Below, piece by piece: positions 1-7,933 of a stretch of 33,863 nt of DNA. The notes under the pieces are model-generated. The model had not been told where the DNA came from and did not search any database. It worked only from the letters and a program-made list of their open reading frames with translations. Position 1 is the first letter of the stretch, and every line of letters starts with the position of its first letter. This DNA comes from Thermobifida fusca NBRC 14071 = JCM 3263 (lineage in GTDB: Bacteria; Actinomycetota; Actinomycetes; Streptosporangiales; Streptosporangiaceae). The position numbers were made by a program, and so were the translations under genes. Location: contig NZ_BCWB01000015.1 in assembly GCF_001592045.1 (NCBI RefSeq), forward strand, positions 1 to 33,863, given 5' to 3'.

Positions 1-727
1 CGTCGGCGACGATCCACACCGACGAGGTCGTCGTGGTGGTGAGCTCGTCCAGCCCGTCGTCGCCGCGGAACACGAGGGCGTTCACACCGCGCTCGGCGAA
101 GACCCCGGCCATGATCTCGCACATGTTCCGGTCGAAGACGCCGATCGCGGAGGCGGTGGGCCGGGCCGGGTTGGTCAGCGGTCCCAGGAAGTTGAAGACG
201 GTGGGCACGGCGAGCTCGCGCCGCGGCTTGGCCGCGTACTTCAGCGAGGGGTGGTAGAGCGGCGCGAAGCAGAAGGTGATGTCGACCTCTTCGGCCACCG
301 CGACCGCGTCCGCGGGGTCCAGGTCGATGATCACGCCCAGCCGTTCCAGCACGTCGGCGGTGCCGCACGAGGAGGAGGCTGCCCGGTTGCCGTGCTTGAC
401 CACCCGCGCCCCGGCAGCCGAGGCGACGATCGAGGCCATGGTGGAGACGTTGACCGTGTGTGCGCGGTCGCCGCCGGTTCCTACGATGTCGAGGGTGGCG
501 CCGGGGACGGAGATCGTCACCGCGTGGTCGAGCATGCCCTGGGCCAGACCCCGCACCTCAGCGACGCTTTCGCCCTTGGCGCGCAGCGCGATCGCGAACC
601 CCGCGATCTGGGCGTCGGTGGCCGAACCGGACATGATCTCGTTCATTGCCCACTTGGTGTCGTCGGCCGTCAGAGAGGTGCCGTTCAGCAGTGCGCTGAT
701 CAGGTGGGACCAGGTTCGTTCACTCAC
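1..727 (-). CDS. trpD: Anthranilate phosphoribosyltransferase, partial (3' end outside window)
   Basis: TrpD transfers phosphoribose from PRPP to anthranilate, the second step of tryptophan synthesis from chorismate, in the cytosol. The reverse strand reads without interruption for 242 codons from a GTG at 727 (protein begins [16 protein letters not shown]) and runs off the window, so about 100 of the usual ~350 residues are missing. Diagnostic motifs are visible: the PRPP-binding glycine loop [17 protein letters not shown], the KHGNRAASS motif that contacts anthranilate, and [11 protein letters not shown] further on. The N-terminal helical domain fits the family. The start is supported by an AAGGA sequence 8-12 bases upstream. 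The gene stands apart from other trp genes and lies next to the cytochrome c oxidase operon, as in other actinobacteria. Confidence 0.96.
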   Translation of the reverse strand, partial: MSERTWSHLISALLNGTSLTADDTKWAMNEIMSGSATDAQIAGFAIALRAKGESVAEVRGLAQGMLDHAVTISVPGATLDIVGTGGDRAHTVNVSTMASIVASAAGARVVKHGNRAASSSCGTADVLERLGVIIDLDPADAVAVAEEVDITFCFAPLYHPSLKYAAKPRRELAVPTVFNFLGPLTNPARPTASAIGVFDRNMCEIMAGVFAERGVNALVFRGDDGLDELTTTTTSSVWIVAD

Positions 728-843
728 GTGAGGATTCCTTGCTTCCTTGCTTTCACCGGTGGGGGACGGACACTTCGGAGCACAGGGCGCCGGGTGTGGT
801 GGCCGGGCGCGGCAGGCGACGCCATCGGGCGGTGTCCGCCCCA

Positions 844-899
844 TGACGCAGTGCGTCAGCGAAGGGCCGGAGGAACCGGCCGCCGCGGGGTTCCGCGGC
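844..899. repeat. Three consecutive inverted repeats between receiver-like gene and trpD
   Basis: Three inverted repeats follow one another in the 217-base gap. The first is TGACGCAGTGCGTCA (844-858), 7 bp arms around one base. The second is GGCCGG-AGGAA-CCGGCC (865-881). The third is GCCGCGG-GGTT-CCGCGGC (882-899). The second and third could fold as back-to-back hairpins and end the receiver-like gene's transcript on minus, though no T-tract follows. The first looks more like a protein-binding dyad. Confidence 0.5.
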
Positions 900-944
900 G
901 GCGCTGGCGAGTGACACGGTCGCTGTTACCCGCTTCTTCCGGGC

Positions 945-1376
945 CTACTGGGTGATGGCGAGCTGACGGAGGCGTTCGCGCATCAGCTCGGCCAGGGACT
1001 CGGCCAGGGCGATGGGGTCGATGGGATGGCTGACGACCTTGTCCGCACGCGACCAGGCGGCAAGCCACCCGTCGTCACGGCGGCCGACGATGAGCAGGAC
1101 CGGCGGGCACTCGAAGATCTCGTCCTTGACCTGCCGGCACAGTCCCATCCCTCCGGCGGGCCGGGCCTCGCCGTCGAAGATGGCCACGTCCACCTTGGTC
1201 TCTTCAAGGCGCTTGAGGACCGCAGGCGCGGTGGCGCACTCGACGATCTCGACCTTGGGCAGGTCAGCCGCGGGTCGGCGGCCGATTGCGAGGCGTACCT
1301 GCTCGCGGACGGAGGCGTCGTGGCTGTAAACGAGGACGCGCATCAACGCCGACTTGTCGGTTCCGGTGTTCGCCAT
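945..1376 (-). CDS. Receiver-like (response-regulator-fold) protein
   Basis: A 143-residue protein made almost only of a CheY-like receiver fold, with no DNA-binding or enzymatic output domain. The first strand is MRVLVYSHDASVRE (residues 12-25) with one acidic residue (D20) where receivers normally have two. DVAIFDGEARP carries D68 at the phospho-acceptor position. ADKVVSHPID near the end looks like the conserved Lys-Pro strand-5 motif. It may be a degenerate or stand-alone receiver that works by protein contact. The start is supported by AAGGACGG upstream of the ATG. The next in-frame ATG (codon 12) is an alternative. It diverges from ctaE, and a gene of this kind sits here in related actinobacteria, so a link to respiration is possible but unproven. 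Confidence 0.75.
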   Translation of the reverse strand: MANTGTDKSALMRVLVYSHDASVREQVRLAIGRRPAADLPKVEIVECATAPAVLKRLEETKVDVAIFDGEARPAGGMGLCRQVKDEIFECPPVLLIVGRRDDGWLAAWSRADKVVSHPIDPIALAESLAELMRERLRQLAITQ

Positions 1377-1654
1377 GGTTACCGTCCTTACACTGGCCGG
1401 GGTGCTCTGTGCGAGCCTATCCCTCGTGGTGCTGGTGACGACGGGGTGCCGCCTCTCTCTAGTCTCTATTGGATACCTTGACCGAACCGATAGGGTCGGA
1501 CCGAAAACGGGGGGCGGTCTCGCTACTCCGGCCGCTCCGGCGGGGCCCCGCCGAGTAGAACGAGTTCAGCGCCTTGACCGGCAGACACCCGCTTCTTGAC
1601 CCCGTTACGGGGGGTCGGGGAACACCCCCTGTCAGATACCGCGATAATGCTTGC
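1377..1654. promoter_or_regulatory. Divergent upstream region of receiver-like gene and ctaE
   Basis: This 278-base non-coding stretch separates the two divergent genes. It holds a perfect 16-bp palindrome, CGGCGGGGCCCCGCCG (1538-1553), and a hairpin GACCCC/GGGGTC (1598-1603 with 1611-1616). A reading frame extends upstream from ctaE to 1574, but its residues do not resemble subunit III N-termini, so I treat it as non-coding. No clear TTGACA-type -35 box was found for either gene. Confidence 0.5.
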
Positions 1655-1655
1655 G
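1640..1655 (+). promoter_or_regulatory. Putative -10 element (GATAAT) of ctaE-qcrCAB
   Basis: GATAAT at 1643-1648 is a good -10 hexamer, and its last base lies six bases before the ctaE GTG at 1655. Transcription would therefore begin at or next to the start codon, giving a leaderless mRNA. No Shine-Dalgarno sequence is seen before this GTG. The surrounding CGCGATAATGCTTGCG is nearly repeated upstream of ctaC on the other strand (11077-11092). Confidence 0.5.
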
Positions 1656-2281
1656 TGGCGACAGTAACCGCGAATCAAGAGATAGGACCGACACCAGTGC
1701 ATGGCGCTGCCAAGCGTCCTGATCTGGTGAGCGTTGGCACCATGGTGTGGCTGGCCAACGAGCTCATGTTCTTTGCGTCGCTGTTCGCGATGTACTTCAC
1801 CATCCGATCAGTGACCAAGGGCAACCCCGACCTCGGGCCGTGGCCAGACGCGCATCTCAACATCGTGCTGTCCACGACCATTACGACTATTCTGGTGGCT
1901 TCGAGCTTCACCGCGCAGTTCGGCGTGTGGGCCGCGGAACGTGGTGACGTCAAGAAGCTCCGCAAGTGGTTCTTCATCTCGTTCCTCCTCGGCGCGATCT
2001 TCATCATCGGCCAGGGGTACGAGTACTACGAGCTCATCGTGCACGAGGGGCTGACGATGCGTTCCAGCGCCTACGGCTCGATGTTCTTCTTGACCACGGG
2101 GTTCCACGGTCTCCACGTCCTCGGCGGCCTGTTCGCGTTCCTGCTCGTGCTGGGACGCACGTACGCCGCGAAGCGCTTTACTCACCAGCAGGCGACGAGC
2201 GCGATCGTTGTGTCCTACTACTGGCACTTCGTCGACGTCGTCTGGGTCGGTCTGTTTGCGTCCATCTACCTACTCCAGTGA
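1655..2281 (+). CDS. ctaE: Cytochrome c oxidase subunit III
   Basis: A membrane subunit of the aa3-type cytochrome c oxidase. It stabilises the catalytic core and the proton entry route. The 208-residue protein has five hydrophobic helices, the usual number for actinobacterial subunit III, and carries the family signatures [46 protein letters not shown] and the C-terminal [18 protein letters not shown] chose the GTG at 1655 because the product (VATVTANQ...) matches the length of actinobacterial CtaE. An in-frame extension to 1574 is proline/arginine rich and unlike the family. It is the first gene of ctaE-qcrC-qcrA-qcrB, with 16 bases before qcrC, so oxidase and bc1 subunits are made together, as expected for a bcc-aa3 supercomplex. 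Confidence 0.95.
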   Translation: MATVTANQEIGPTPVHGAAKRPDLVSVGTMVWLANELMFFASLFAMYFTIRSVTKGNPDLGPWPDAHLNIVLSTTITTILVASSFTAQFGVWAAERGDVKKLRKWFFISFLLGAIFIIGQGYEYYELIVHEGLTMRSSAYGSMFFLTTGFHGLHVLGGLFAFLLVLGRTYAAKRFTHQQATSAIVVSYYWHFVDVVWVGLFASIYLLQ

Positions 2282-2297
2282 CCCGAACGGGGAAACC

Positions 2298-3221
2298 GTG
2301 AAATGGATTACCGCGCGACGACGGCATCCCCTGGCGGGGTATGTCGTCGTCATCGTTGCGCTGGCCTTTCTCGGGGTGGGCTACGCCTTCATCTCGCCCA
2401 CCTCTAACCACGCCGTGGCTGACACCGTGGCTGCCGAGCAAGGCGAGGTCGACATCGCCAACGGCAAGCAGATCTACACGCAGAGCTGCATGAGCTGCCA
2501 CGGCGAAGACGGCAAGGGCCGCACGAAGGAAGAGACGGGCAGTGCCGTTGCCTGGGGGCCCAGCCTGGAGGGCGTCGGCGCCGCGGCCGTGGACTTCTAC
2601 GTCCGTACCGGCCGTATGCCGTCCGCTGACCCCAACGTCCAGATGCCCCGCCGGCCGCAGGTCTACTCCGACCAGGAGATCGCGGACCTCGCGGCTTACG
2701 TGGAGAGCGCGTTCGGTGGCGGTCCGGGCATCCCGTACGACGTTCCCGGCGACGCACCGCAGCGCGGAGAGTTCGGCTCCGACGCCGAGTACGAGGCGGC
2801 GCTGGCCGAATACGAGAAGAACTACGCCGCCTATGTCGGCGGCGGCGATGTCGAGACCGGTATGCGGCTGTACTTGACCAACTGCGCACACTGCCACAGT
2901 TGGTCGGGTGCCGGTGGTGCGCTCACCGACGGTCGCTGGGCTCCGGAACTCGACGAGGCCTCTCCGCGGGACATCTACGAGGCGATGATCGTCGGCCCCG
3001 GTGCTATGCCGGTGTTCAACGACGACACCATCAGCCCGGAGGACAAGCAGGCACTGATCTCGTTCGTCAAGAATCTGCAAGACGAGCCGAACGCTGGTGG
3101 CCCCTTCTCCCTGGACCGGGTCGGCCAGGTGGCCGAGGGGTTCATCGGCTGGACTATCGGCATCAGCCTGATCGTGGCGTGCGCGATCTGGATCACCGCG
3201 AAGCAGCGAGCCCATGACTGA
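2298..3221 (+). CDS. qcrC: Menaquinol-cytochrome c reductase diheme cytochrome c subunit
   Basis: The diheme c-type cytochrome of the actinobacterial bcc complex. It replaces both cytochrome c1 and soluble cytochrome c by passing electrons straight to the aa3 oxidase. The 307-residue protein has an N-terminal membrane anchor (about residues 13-33), two cytochrome c domains with heme-binding CMSCH (64-68) and CAHCH (196-200), Met-Pro pairs (RMPSAD, GAMPVF) as probable axial ligands, and a C-terminal helix (GFIGWTIGISLIVACAIWI) near residues 275-297. I chose the GTG at 2298, preceded by ACGGGGAAA; an upstream in-frame ATG at 2208 would run inside ctaE and adds an unrelated stretch. The end overlaps the qcrA start by 8 bases, implying translational coupling. 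Confidence 0.95.
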   Translation: MKWITARRRHPLAGYVVVIVALAFLGVGYAFISPTSNHAVADTVAAEQGEVDIANGKQIYTQSCMSCHGEDGKGRTKEETGSAVAWGPSLEGVGAAAVDFYVRTGRMPSADPNVQMPRRPQVYSDQEIADLAAYVESAFGGGPGIPYDVPGDAPQRGEFGSDAEYEAALAEYEKNYAAYVGGGDVETGMRLYLTNCAHCHSWSGAGGALTDGRWAPELDEASPRDIYEAMIVGPGAMPVFNDDTISPEDKQALISFVKNLQDEPNAGGPFSLDRVGQVAEGFIGWTIGISLIVACAIWITAKQRAHD

Positions 3222-4311
3222 CAACACCAACCACAACGACGCCGATAAGTCCCGGGAACGGGTCATCGGCACCCCCACGAGCGAGGGTGCCACGTTGGCC
3301 ACTGCCGAAGATGCCCCGCACCGCCGGCACGAGGGTCCGTACCCGGCTGAAGAGACCCATGTCCGTCCAGAGGAGGTGCAGCGGCGAGGGGAGCGGATGG
3401 CTTCGCTGTGGTTCCTCGTCGCGTTCCTCGCGGGCATCGGGTTCTTCGTCAGTTACTTCATGTTCCCGGCAAACAGCGACGGCACACCCTCGATCGCTGA
3501 CCCGGAAACCGCCCAGTGGGCGAACATGCTGCTCGGCGGAACGCTCGCGCTGGCGCTGTTCAGCATCGGCGCGGGCATGACCGTGTGGGTCCGCCGAGTC
3601 CTGCCGCACTACGAGGTCTCCTCCCCCTACGACGAACTTCCTTCGTCGGAGGAGGAGAAGAGCTCCTTCAGTGAGTTCTTCATGCGGGGCGCCCAGGAGA
3701 GCGGTATTCTGAAGCGCCCGCTGCTGCGGCGCACCCTGCTGCTGGCCATGGTGCCGCTGGGACTGGCCCCGGTCGTGCTGCTGCGCGACATGGGTCCGCT
3801 CCCTGGCGACAAGCTCAAGCGCACCATCTGGCGCGACGGCACCTACCTGGTTGTCGAGGGTACGAACCGGCGCATCCGGGCTGAGGACCTTGTCCCGGGC
3901 AGCATGATCTCGGTGTTGCCCGAGCCTGACGACCCCGAGCACGGTCTGAGCATGAACGACCAGGCCGAGGCGGTCACCATCCTGATCAAGATGGACCCGA
4001 AGGACTTCGGTCCGGGGATGTCCCAGCAGCAGTTGGAGTGGACCCACGACGGCATCGTCGCCTACTCCAAGGTCTGCACCCACGTGGGATGTCCGGCCGC
4101 TCTGTACGAGCAGACCACGCACAGGATCCTGTGCCCGTGCCACCAGTCCACGTTCGACGCCGCGAACGGCGCAGCAGTGGTGTTCGGCCCGGCGCACCGG
4201 CCTCTGCCGCAACTGCCCATCAGGGTCGACGAGGAGGGCTACCTCGTCGCGGCCGGAGACTTCTCCGCCCCGGTCGGCCCCACCTTCTGGGACGCTGGAG
4301 TTGAGGACTGA
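3214..4311 (+). CDS. qcrA: Menaquinol-cytochrome c reductase Rieske iron-sulfur subunit
   Basis: The Rieske protein takes electrons from menaquinol at the Qo site and passes them to QcrC. The 365-residue form is longer than mitochondrial Rieske proteins. It has a charged N-terminal tail of about 60 residues and three predicted membrane helices (MASLWFLVAFLAGIGFF; ANMLLGGTLALALFSIGAG; LLLAMVPLGLAPVVLL), typical of Actinobacteria. The C-terminal 2Fe-2S domain has CTHVGC (C288, H290, C293) and CPCHQS (C307, C309, H310). Cluster ligands are therefore C288, H290, C307 and H310, with C293-C309 as the structural disulfide. Its stop codon shares one base with the qcrB ATG. Confidence 0.95.
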   Translation: MTDNTNHNDADKSRERVIGTPTSEGATLATAEDAPHRRHEGPYPAEETHVRPEEVQRRGERMASLWFLVAFLAGIGFFVSYFMFPANSDGTPSIADPETAQWANMLLGGTLALALFSIGAGMTVWVRRVLPHYEVSSPYDELPSSEEEKSSFSEFFMRGAQESGILKRPLLRRTLLLAMVPLGLAPVVLLRDMGPLPGDKLKRTIWRDGTYLVVEGTNRRIRAEDLVPGSMISVLPEPDDPEHGLSMNDQAEAVTILIKMDPKDFGPGMSQQQLEWTHDGIVAYSKVCTHVGCPAALYEQTTHRILCPCHQSTFDAANGAAVVFGPAHRPLPQLPIRVDEEGYLVAAGDFSAPVGPTFWDAGVED

Positions 4312-5957
4312 TGAGCGACAACCAGGCACCACAGGCGCCTAAGGCGCTGCGCGGCATCGGCAACTACATCGACGACCGCTTCCATCTCGCCAAGACCGCG
4401 GAGAAGAACCTGCGCAAGGTCTTCCCGAACCACTGGTCGTTCATGCTGGGCGAGATCGCGCTGTACTCGTTCATCATCCTGCTGCTCACCGGTGTGTTCC
4501 TCACGCTGTGGTTCAACCCCAGCATGTCGCACACCGTCTACGAGGGCTCGTACGAGCGCCTCCGCGGGGTGGAGATGAGCGAGGCGTACGCCTCGACCCT
4601 GCACATCACCTTCGACGTGCGCGGTGGTCTGCTGGTCCGGCAGATCCACCACTGGGCAGCGCTGATCTTCGTGGCTTCGCTGGTCGTCCACATGCTGCGG
4701 GTGTTCTTCACCGGGGCGTTCCGCAAGCCGCGCGAGATCAACTGGCTCATCGGCGTGGCGATCTTCTCGATCGCGATCGTCGAGGGCCTGTTCGGCTACT
4801 CGCTGCCTGACGACCTGCCGTCCGGCATGGGTGTCCGCATCTTCCAGGGTGTGCTGCTCGCGATCCCGGTGATCGGGACTTACCTGTCGTTCTTCATGTT
4901 CGGCGGTGAGTTCCCCGGCGAGGCGATCATTCCTCGCCTGTACATGCTGCACATCCTGCTGCTGCCGGGCATCCTGCTGGCGCTGATCGCAGCGCACTTC
5001 ATCATCCTGTGGTACCAGAAGCACACCCAGTACCCAGGACCGCGCAGGACCGAGAAGCAGGTCATCGGTACGCCGATGTTCCCAGGCTTCGCGCTCAAGG
5101 CAGGCGGGTTCTTCTTCTTCACGTTCGCGGCCATCACGGGTCTGAGCGCGTTCGTTCAGATCAACCCGATCCACCTGTTCGGCCCGTTCACTCCGACGTC
5201 CATTACCTCGGGTCTCCAGCCTGACTGGTACATGGGCTTCCTGGAGGGGTCGCTCCGCCTGTTCCCCGACTGGTTCGACTTCGACATCGGCGGGTACGCG
5301 GTCGTGACTGGCGTGCTGGTCCCTGGCCTCGGCTTCATGGGCCTGCTCTTCGGCGGTCTGGCGATCTACCCGTTCCTGGAGGCGTGGATCACCGGGGACA
5401 AGCGGGCGCACAACATCGCCGACCGGCCGCGCAACGTCCCGGTCCGCACCGGCCTGGGCGCCGCCGGCATCACCTTCTACGGTGTGCTCTGGCTGGCTGG
5501 TTCGAACGACATCCTGTCGCACACGTTCCAGATCAGCCTGTTTGCGACCACGTGGATCTTCCGGATCGCCTTGATCGTGGGTCCGATCCTGGCGTTCATC
5601 ATCACCAAGCGGATCTGCCTTGGTTTGCAGCGTCGGGACCGTGCGACCTTGGAGCACGGTTACGAGAGCGGCACCATTACGCAGCTCCCCGGTGGTGAGT
5701 TCATCGAGGTCCACAAGGAGTCCTCGCCGGAGACGGTCGAGGTGCTGCAGAGCGCCAAGTACCAGGGCTTCCGGACGGTGCCGCCGACCGTGGACGCCAA
5801 CGGGGTGGAGTCTCCCGCTGCCCGCGGCTTCCTCGGCAAGCTCCGGATCCGGCTGGCCCACTGGTACACGAAGGACAACGTGTCCTTCGAGGACGTGGTG
5901 CCGCACTCCGCCTTGCACGGCGAGCAGCGCACCGAGGAGAAGGCCGGACAGCACTGA
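4311..5957 (+). CDS. qcrB: Menaquinol-cytochrome c reductase cytochrome b subunit
   Basis: The membrane core of the bcc complex. It holds hemes bL and bH and both quinone sites. The 548-residue protein has the heme ligand pairs H113/H127 on helix B (within HHWAALIFVASLVVHMLRV) and H214/H229 on helix D (LHILLLPGILLALIAAHF). A PDWY motif (LQPDWYMGFLEG) stands in place of the PEWY of the Qo site, as in other actinobacterial QcrB. A soluble C-terminal extension of about 110 residues follows the last helix, again typical of actinobacteria. The ATG overlaps the qcrA stop in ATGA. It is the last gene of the operon, with a strong terminator 30 bases downstream. Confidence 0.96.
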   Translation: MSDNQAPQAPKALRGIGNYIDDRFHLAKTAEKNLRKVFPNHWSFMLGEIALYSFIILLLTGVFLTLWFNPSMSHTVYEGSYERLRGVEMSEAYASTLHITFDVRGGLLVRQIHHWAALIFVASLVVHMLRVFFTGAFRKPREINWLIGVAIFSIAIVEGLFGYSLPDDLPSGMGVRIFQGVLLAIPVIGTYLSFFMFGGEFPGEAIIPRLYMLHILLLPGILLALIAAHFIILWYQKHTQYPGPRRTEKQVIGTPMFPGFALKAGGFFFFTFAAITGLSAFVQINPIHLFGPFTPTSITSGLQPDWYMGFLEGSLRLFPDWFDFDIGGYAVVTGVLVPGLGFMGLLFGGLAIYPFLEAWITGDKRAHNIADRPRNVPVRTGLGAAGITFYGVLWLAGSNDILSHTFQISLFATTWIFRIALIVGPILAFIITKRICLGLQRRDRATLEHGYESGTITQLPGGEFIEVHKESSPETVEVLQSAKYQGFRTVPPTVDANGVESPAARGFLGKLRIRLAHWYTKDNVSFEDVVPHSALHGEQRTEEKAGQH

Positions 5958-5986
5958 CCGGCGTTACGCCGCCCACAGACCGGCTG

Positions 5987-6020
5987 AAGGCCCGGCAGGG
6001 GTTTCCCTGTCGGGCCTTCT
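5987..6020 (+). terminator. Terminator of the ctaE-qcrCAB operon
   Basis: A 15-bp stem with one G-U pair: GAAGGCCCGGCAGGG (5987-6001), loop GTTT, CCCTGTCGGGCCTTC (6006-6020), then TCTTGTG. It lies 30 bases after the qcrB stop. Confidence 0.85.
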
Positions 6021-6310
6021 CTTGTGCGCGCAGCACGCCTGGAGCGCGGCGGGAAGGGCGCGCTGTGGTGTGGGCAGTGGCCGGGGATGGCCGCGCAGCG
6101 ACGAGAGGGCGCACCCTGGGGTTGCCGTGGGCAGGCCGGGGCAGGCCCCTGGGCGGCCCGCACCAGCGGCCGCCTGACCGCAGGACCGCGTTAACGCGCC
6201 CAGGATCGCGTTTCCCGACACGCCAGGCCTTCCCTGAGGTTTCGGCAGGGGGAAGGGGGAATACGCCCGCTGTGCCCGACTGAGACGCTTGCGCACCTTC
6301 TGGCACGAGA
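6021..6310. other. Non-coding gap between converging terminators
   Basis: About 290 bases between the qcrB terminator and the terminator of the L,D-transpeptidase gene. Short open frames exist on both strands, but they are arginine/proline-rich translations of GC-rich DNA without ribosome binding sites. I see no gene, repeat or RNA here. Confidence 0.5.
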
Positions 6311-6340
6311 AAGGCCCCCGCCCAGCGGTGCGGGGGCCTT
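6311..6340 (-). terminator. Terminator of the L,D-transpeptidase gene
   Basis: An 11-bp perfect stem AAGGCCCCCGC (6311-6321) / GCGGGGGCCTT (6330-6340) around an 8-base loop, 29 bases beyond the stop codon on minus. Only TCTCGT follows the stem, so the U-tract is weak. Confidence 0.75.
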
Positions 6341-6369
6341 CGCCGTGTGGCGGTGCAGCCGACTCCTGC

Positions 6370-7722
6370 TTACTCTGCAGCTTCGGCCTGCTCTCCGATC
6401 GTGCCGTGGGGACGGCCCGGCGAGCCGGGTTCGTCGGTGCGGTCCGGCTCACCGAGGGTGCTGTTGGCCAGCCACTCCTCCCAGGAGCGCTGCCAGTAGC
6501 CCCAGCCGTTGTCGACTTCCAGTTCCCGGTCGGTGCCGACGACGATCAGCGGGTCGCCCATGTAGGAGTTCTCGTAGAACCACCGGGCGTCCTCGGTGCT
6601 CATGTTGATGCACCCGTGGCTGAGATTGGCCTGCCCAAGCGAACCGTTCCACGGTGCGGCGTGGGTGAACTCGCCACTGTTGGAGAAACGTACCGCGTAG
6701 TTGACGTCCACCCGGTAGTAGTCAGGGTGTCCTGGCGGAATACCGACGGTGGAGGAGTCCATGACCAGGTGCTGGTACTTCTCCATGGTCAGGTGGATGC
6801 CCGACGTGGTGGTGTAGGCCCGGGTTGTGCCCTTGCCGTTGCTGATGGGGAAGTCTTTGATCTGCTCCCCATCCCGGGTGACGATCATCCGGTGGGTGTC
6901 GTTGTCCACCTCGCTGATCTGCGACCGGCCCACCTCAAAGTTGAGCTGGTAGTTCTTGACCCCGTAGACGCCCTCGGCGGCCTGCACGCCCGCCAAGCGC
7001 ATGTTGACGGTCACTTTCTGGTAGGGCTCCCAGTACTCTTCGGTGCGGAACACGACGGTCTGGTCGCCGAACCAGTTCCACGCTCCCTGGGTGGGTTTTT
7101 CCGAGATCACTTCGAGAGCCGCCTCAACCGCAGCCTTGTTCTCCACAGGCAGGTCGAAGTTGATGATGACCGGCATGCCCACACCGACGACGTCCCCGCT
7201 GACCGGGAAGTTCGACTGGATCTCCAGCCGCTTGCCGGGAGTAGCCGCGAGCGTGGTGAACTCGCTGGTGAACTCGGTGACGTCCCCTTCCGGGCTCTTC
7301 CCCTTGGCCACTACGGTGACCGTGCTGCCGGGGATCAGCGTCCAGTCGCTGACCCACTCGGTCTTGTCCTCGTTCAGGGTGCCGGTGATCGTGTCAACCT
7401 CGGACGGGCCTTCTTCCGACTCGTCGGAAGCAGTGTTCTCCGCCTCGGGAGAAGCTGAGGCCTCAGATCCCTCCTCGGGGAGAGGGGTCTGAATGACCTG
7501 GACATCCTCAATGGTTCCCCGGGTCGCGGTCACCGTAATGGGAGTGTCTGGCCTGACCTCGGTTTCCCCGTTCGCGGGAACAATGGTGAGTTCTGCGGTG
7601 GGTGACTCGTTGCGGACCCCACTGGCCTCTTCTGTACCGGAGCACGCCACGGTGAAGAGGAGGCTTGCCGCCGTCACTCCAACCCCAAGACGGCGAGCCG
7701 CCTGGATTGCTCTACCCTCCAC
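6370..7722 (-). CDS. Lipoprotein L,D-transpeptidase (LdtMt2-like)
   Basis: An exported enzyme predicted to form 3-3 cross-links in peptidoglycan (meso-DAP to meso-DAP), using a cysteine nucleophile insensitive to most penicillins. The 450-residue protein begins with a signal peptide ending in the lipobox FTVAC (lipid-bearing C27). An acidic Ser/Glu-rich linker (about 78-110) lies between two Ig-like regions (about 40-150 and 155-255), and the catalytic YkuD domain covers about 260-400. The active-site string is H354 followed by SHGCINMS with H369 and nucleophile C371. A Trp-rich tail follows (GWGYWQRSWEEWL), as in mycobacterial Ldt enzymes. The GTG start has GGAGG nearby. It lies between the two respiratory operons with its own terminator, so it is probably expressed alone. 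Confidence 0.93.
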   Translation of the reverse strand: MEGRAIQAARRLGVGVTAASLLFTVACSGTEEASGVRNESPTAELTIVPANGETEVRPDTPITVTATRGTIEDVQVIQTPLPEEGSEASASPEAENTASDESEEGPSEVDTITGTLNEDKTEWVSDWTLIPGSTVTVVAKGKSPEGDVTEFTSEFTTLAATPGKRLEIQSNFPVSGDVVGVGMPVIINFDLPVENKAAVEAALEVISEKPTQGAWNWFGDQTVVFRTEEYWEPYQKVTVNMRLAGVQAAEGVYGVKNYQLNFEVGRSQISEVDNDTHRMIVTRDGEQIKDFPISNGKGTTRAYTTTSGIHLTMEKYQHLVMDSSTVGIPPGHPDYYRVDVNYAVRFSNSGEFTHAAPWNGSLGQANLSHGCINMSTEDARWFYENSYMGDPLIVVGTDRELEVDNGWGYWQRSWEEWLANSTLGEPDRTDEPGSPGRPHGTIGEQAEAAE

Positions 7723-7820
7723 TCGTGCGACCTCCAGTGTCTGATCTCGTCCGGTTAAACATGGTTCTGCCGTGGTAGGACGCGTTGCCCGGCCGGAAAG
7801 TTTAAGGAAAAAAGCAAAAA

Positions 7821-7861
7821 GGGCCGTCGTTACGTGTCACAATTTCGACACGTACGTGGCC
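7821..7861 (-). terminator. Second terminator downstream of ctaF, with T-tract
   Basis: Read on minus, an outer GGGCC/GGCCC pairing encloses an 8-bp perfect stem TACGTGTC/GACACGTA (7847-7854 with 7831-7838) and is followed by CCTTTTTGCTTTTTT. This is a classic intrinsic terminator. It insulates the downstream L,D-transpeptidase gene from ctaCDF. Confidence 0.8.
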
Positions 7862-7883
7862 CGTGATCAGAAAGATATCGAAA

Positions 7884-7913
7884 GGGCGGCGTTCCGCGAA
7901 GGAAGCGCCGCCC
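7884..7913 (-). terminator. First terminator of the ctaCDF operon
   Basis: A 12-bp stem with one bulged base, GGGCGGCGTTCC (7884-7895) against GGAAGCGCCGCCC (7901-7913), loop GCGAA. It lies 20 bases beyond the ctaF stop. On minus it is followed by TTTCGATATCTTTC. Confidence 0.8.
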
Positions 7914-7933
7914 TGTTTTGTTCTGGAATCGGT

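Noticed and set aside
1574-1654. N-terminal extension of CtaE from an ATG at 1574
   Set aside because: The 27 extra residues are unlike subunit III, and a -10 box lies inside the stretch.
4239-5954. A 571-codon open frame on minus opposite qcrB
   Set aside because: Shadow of qcrB; charged low-complexity product, no motifs.
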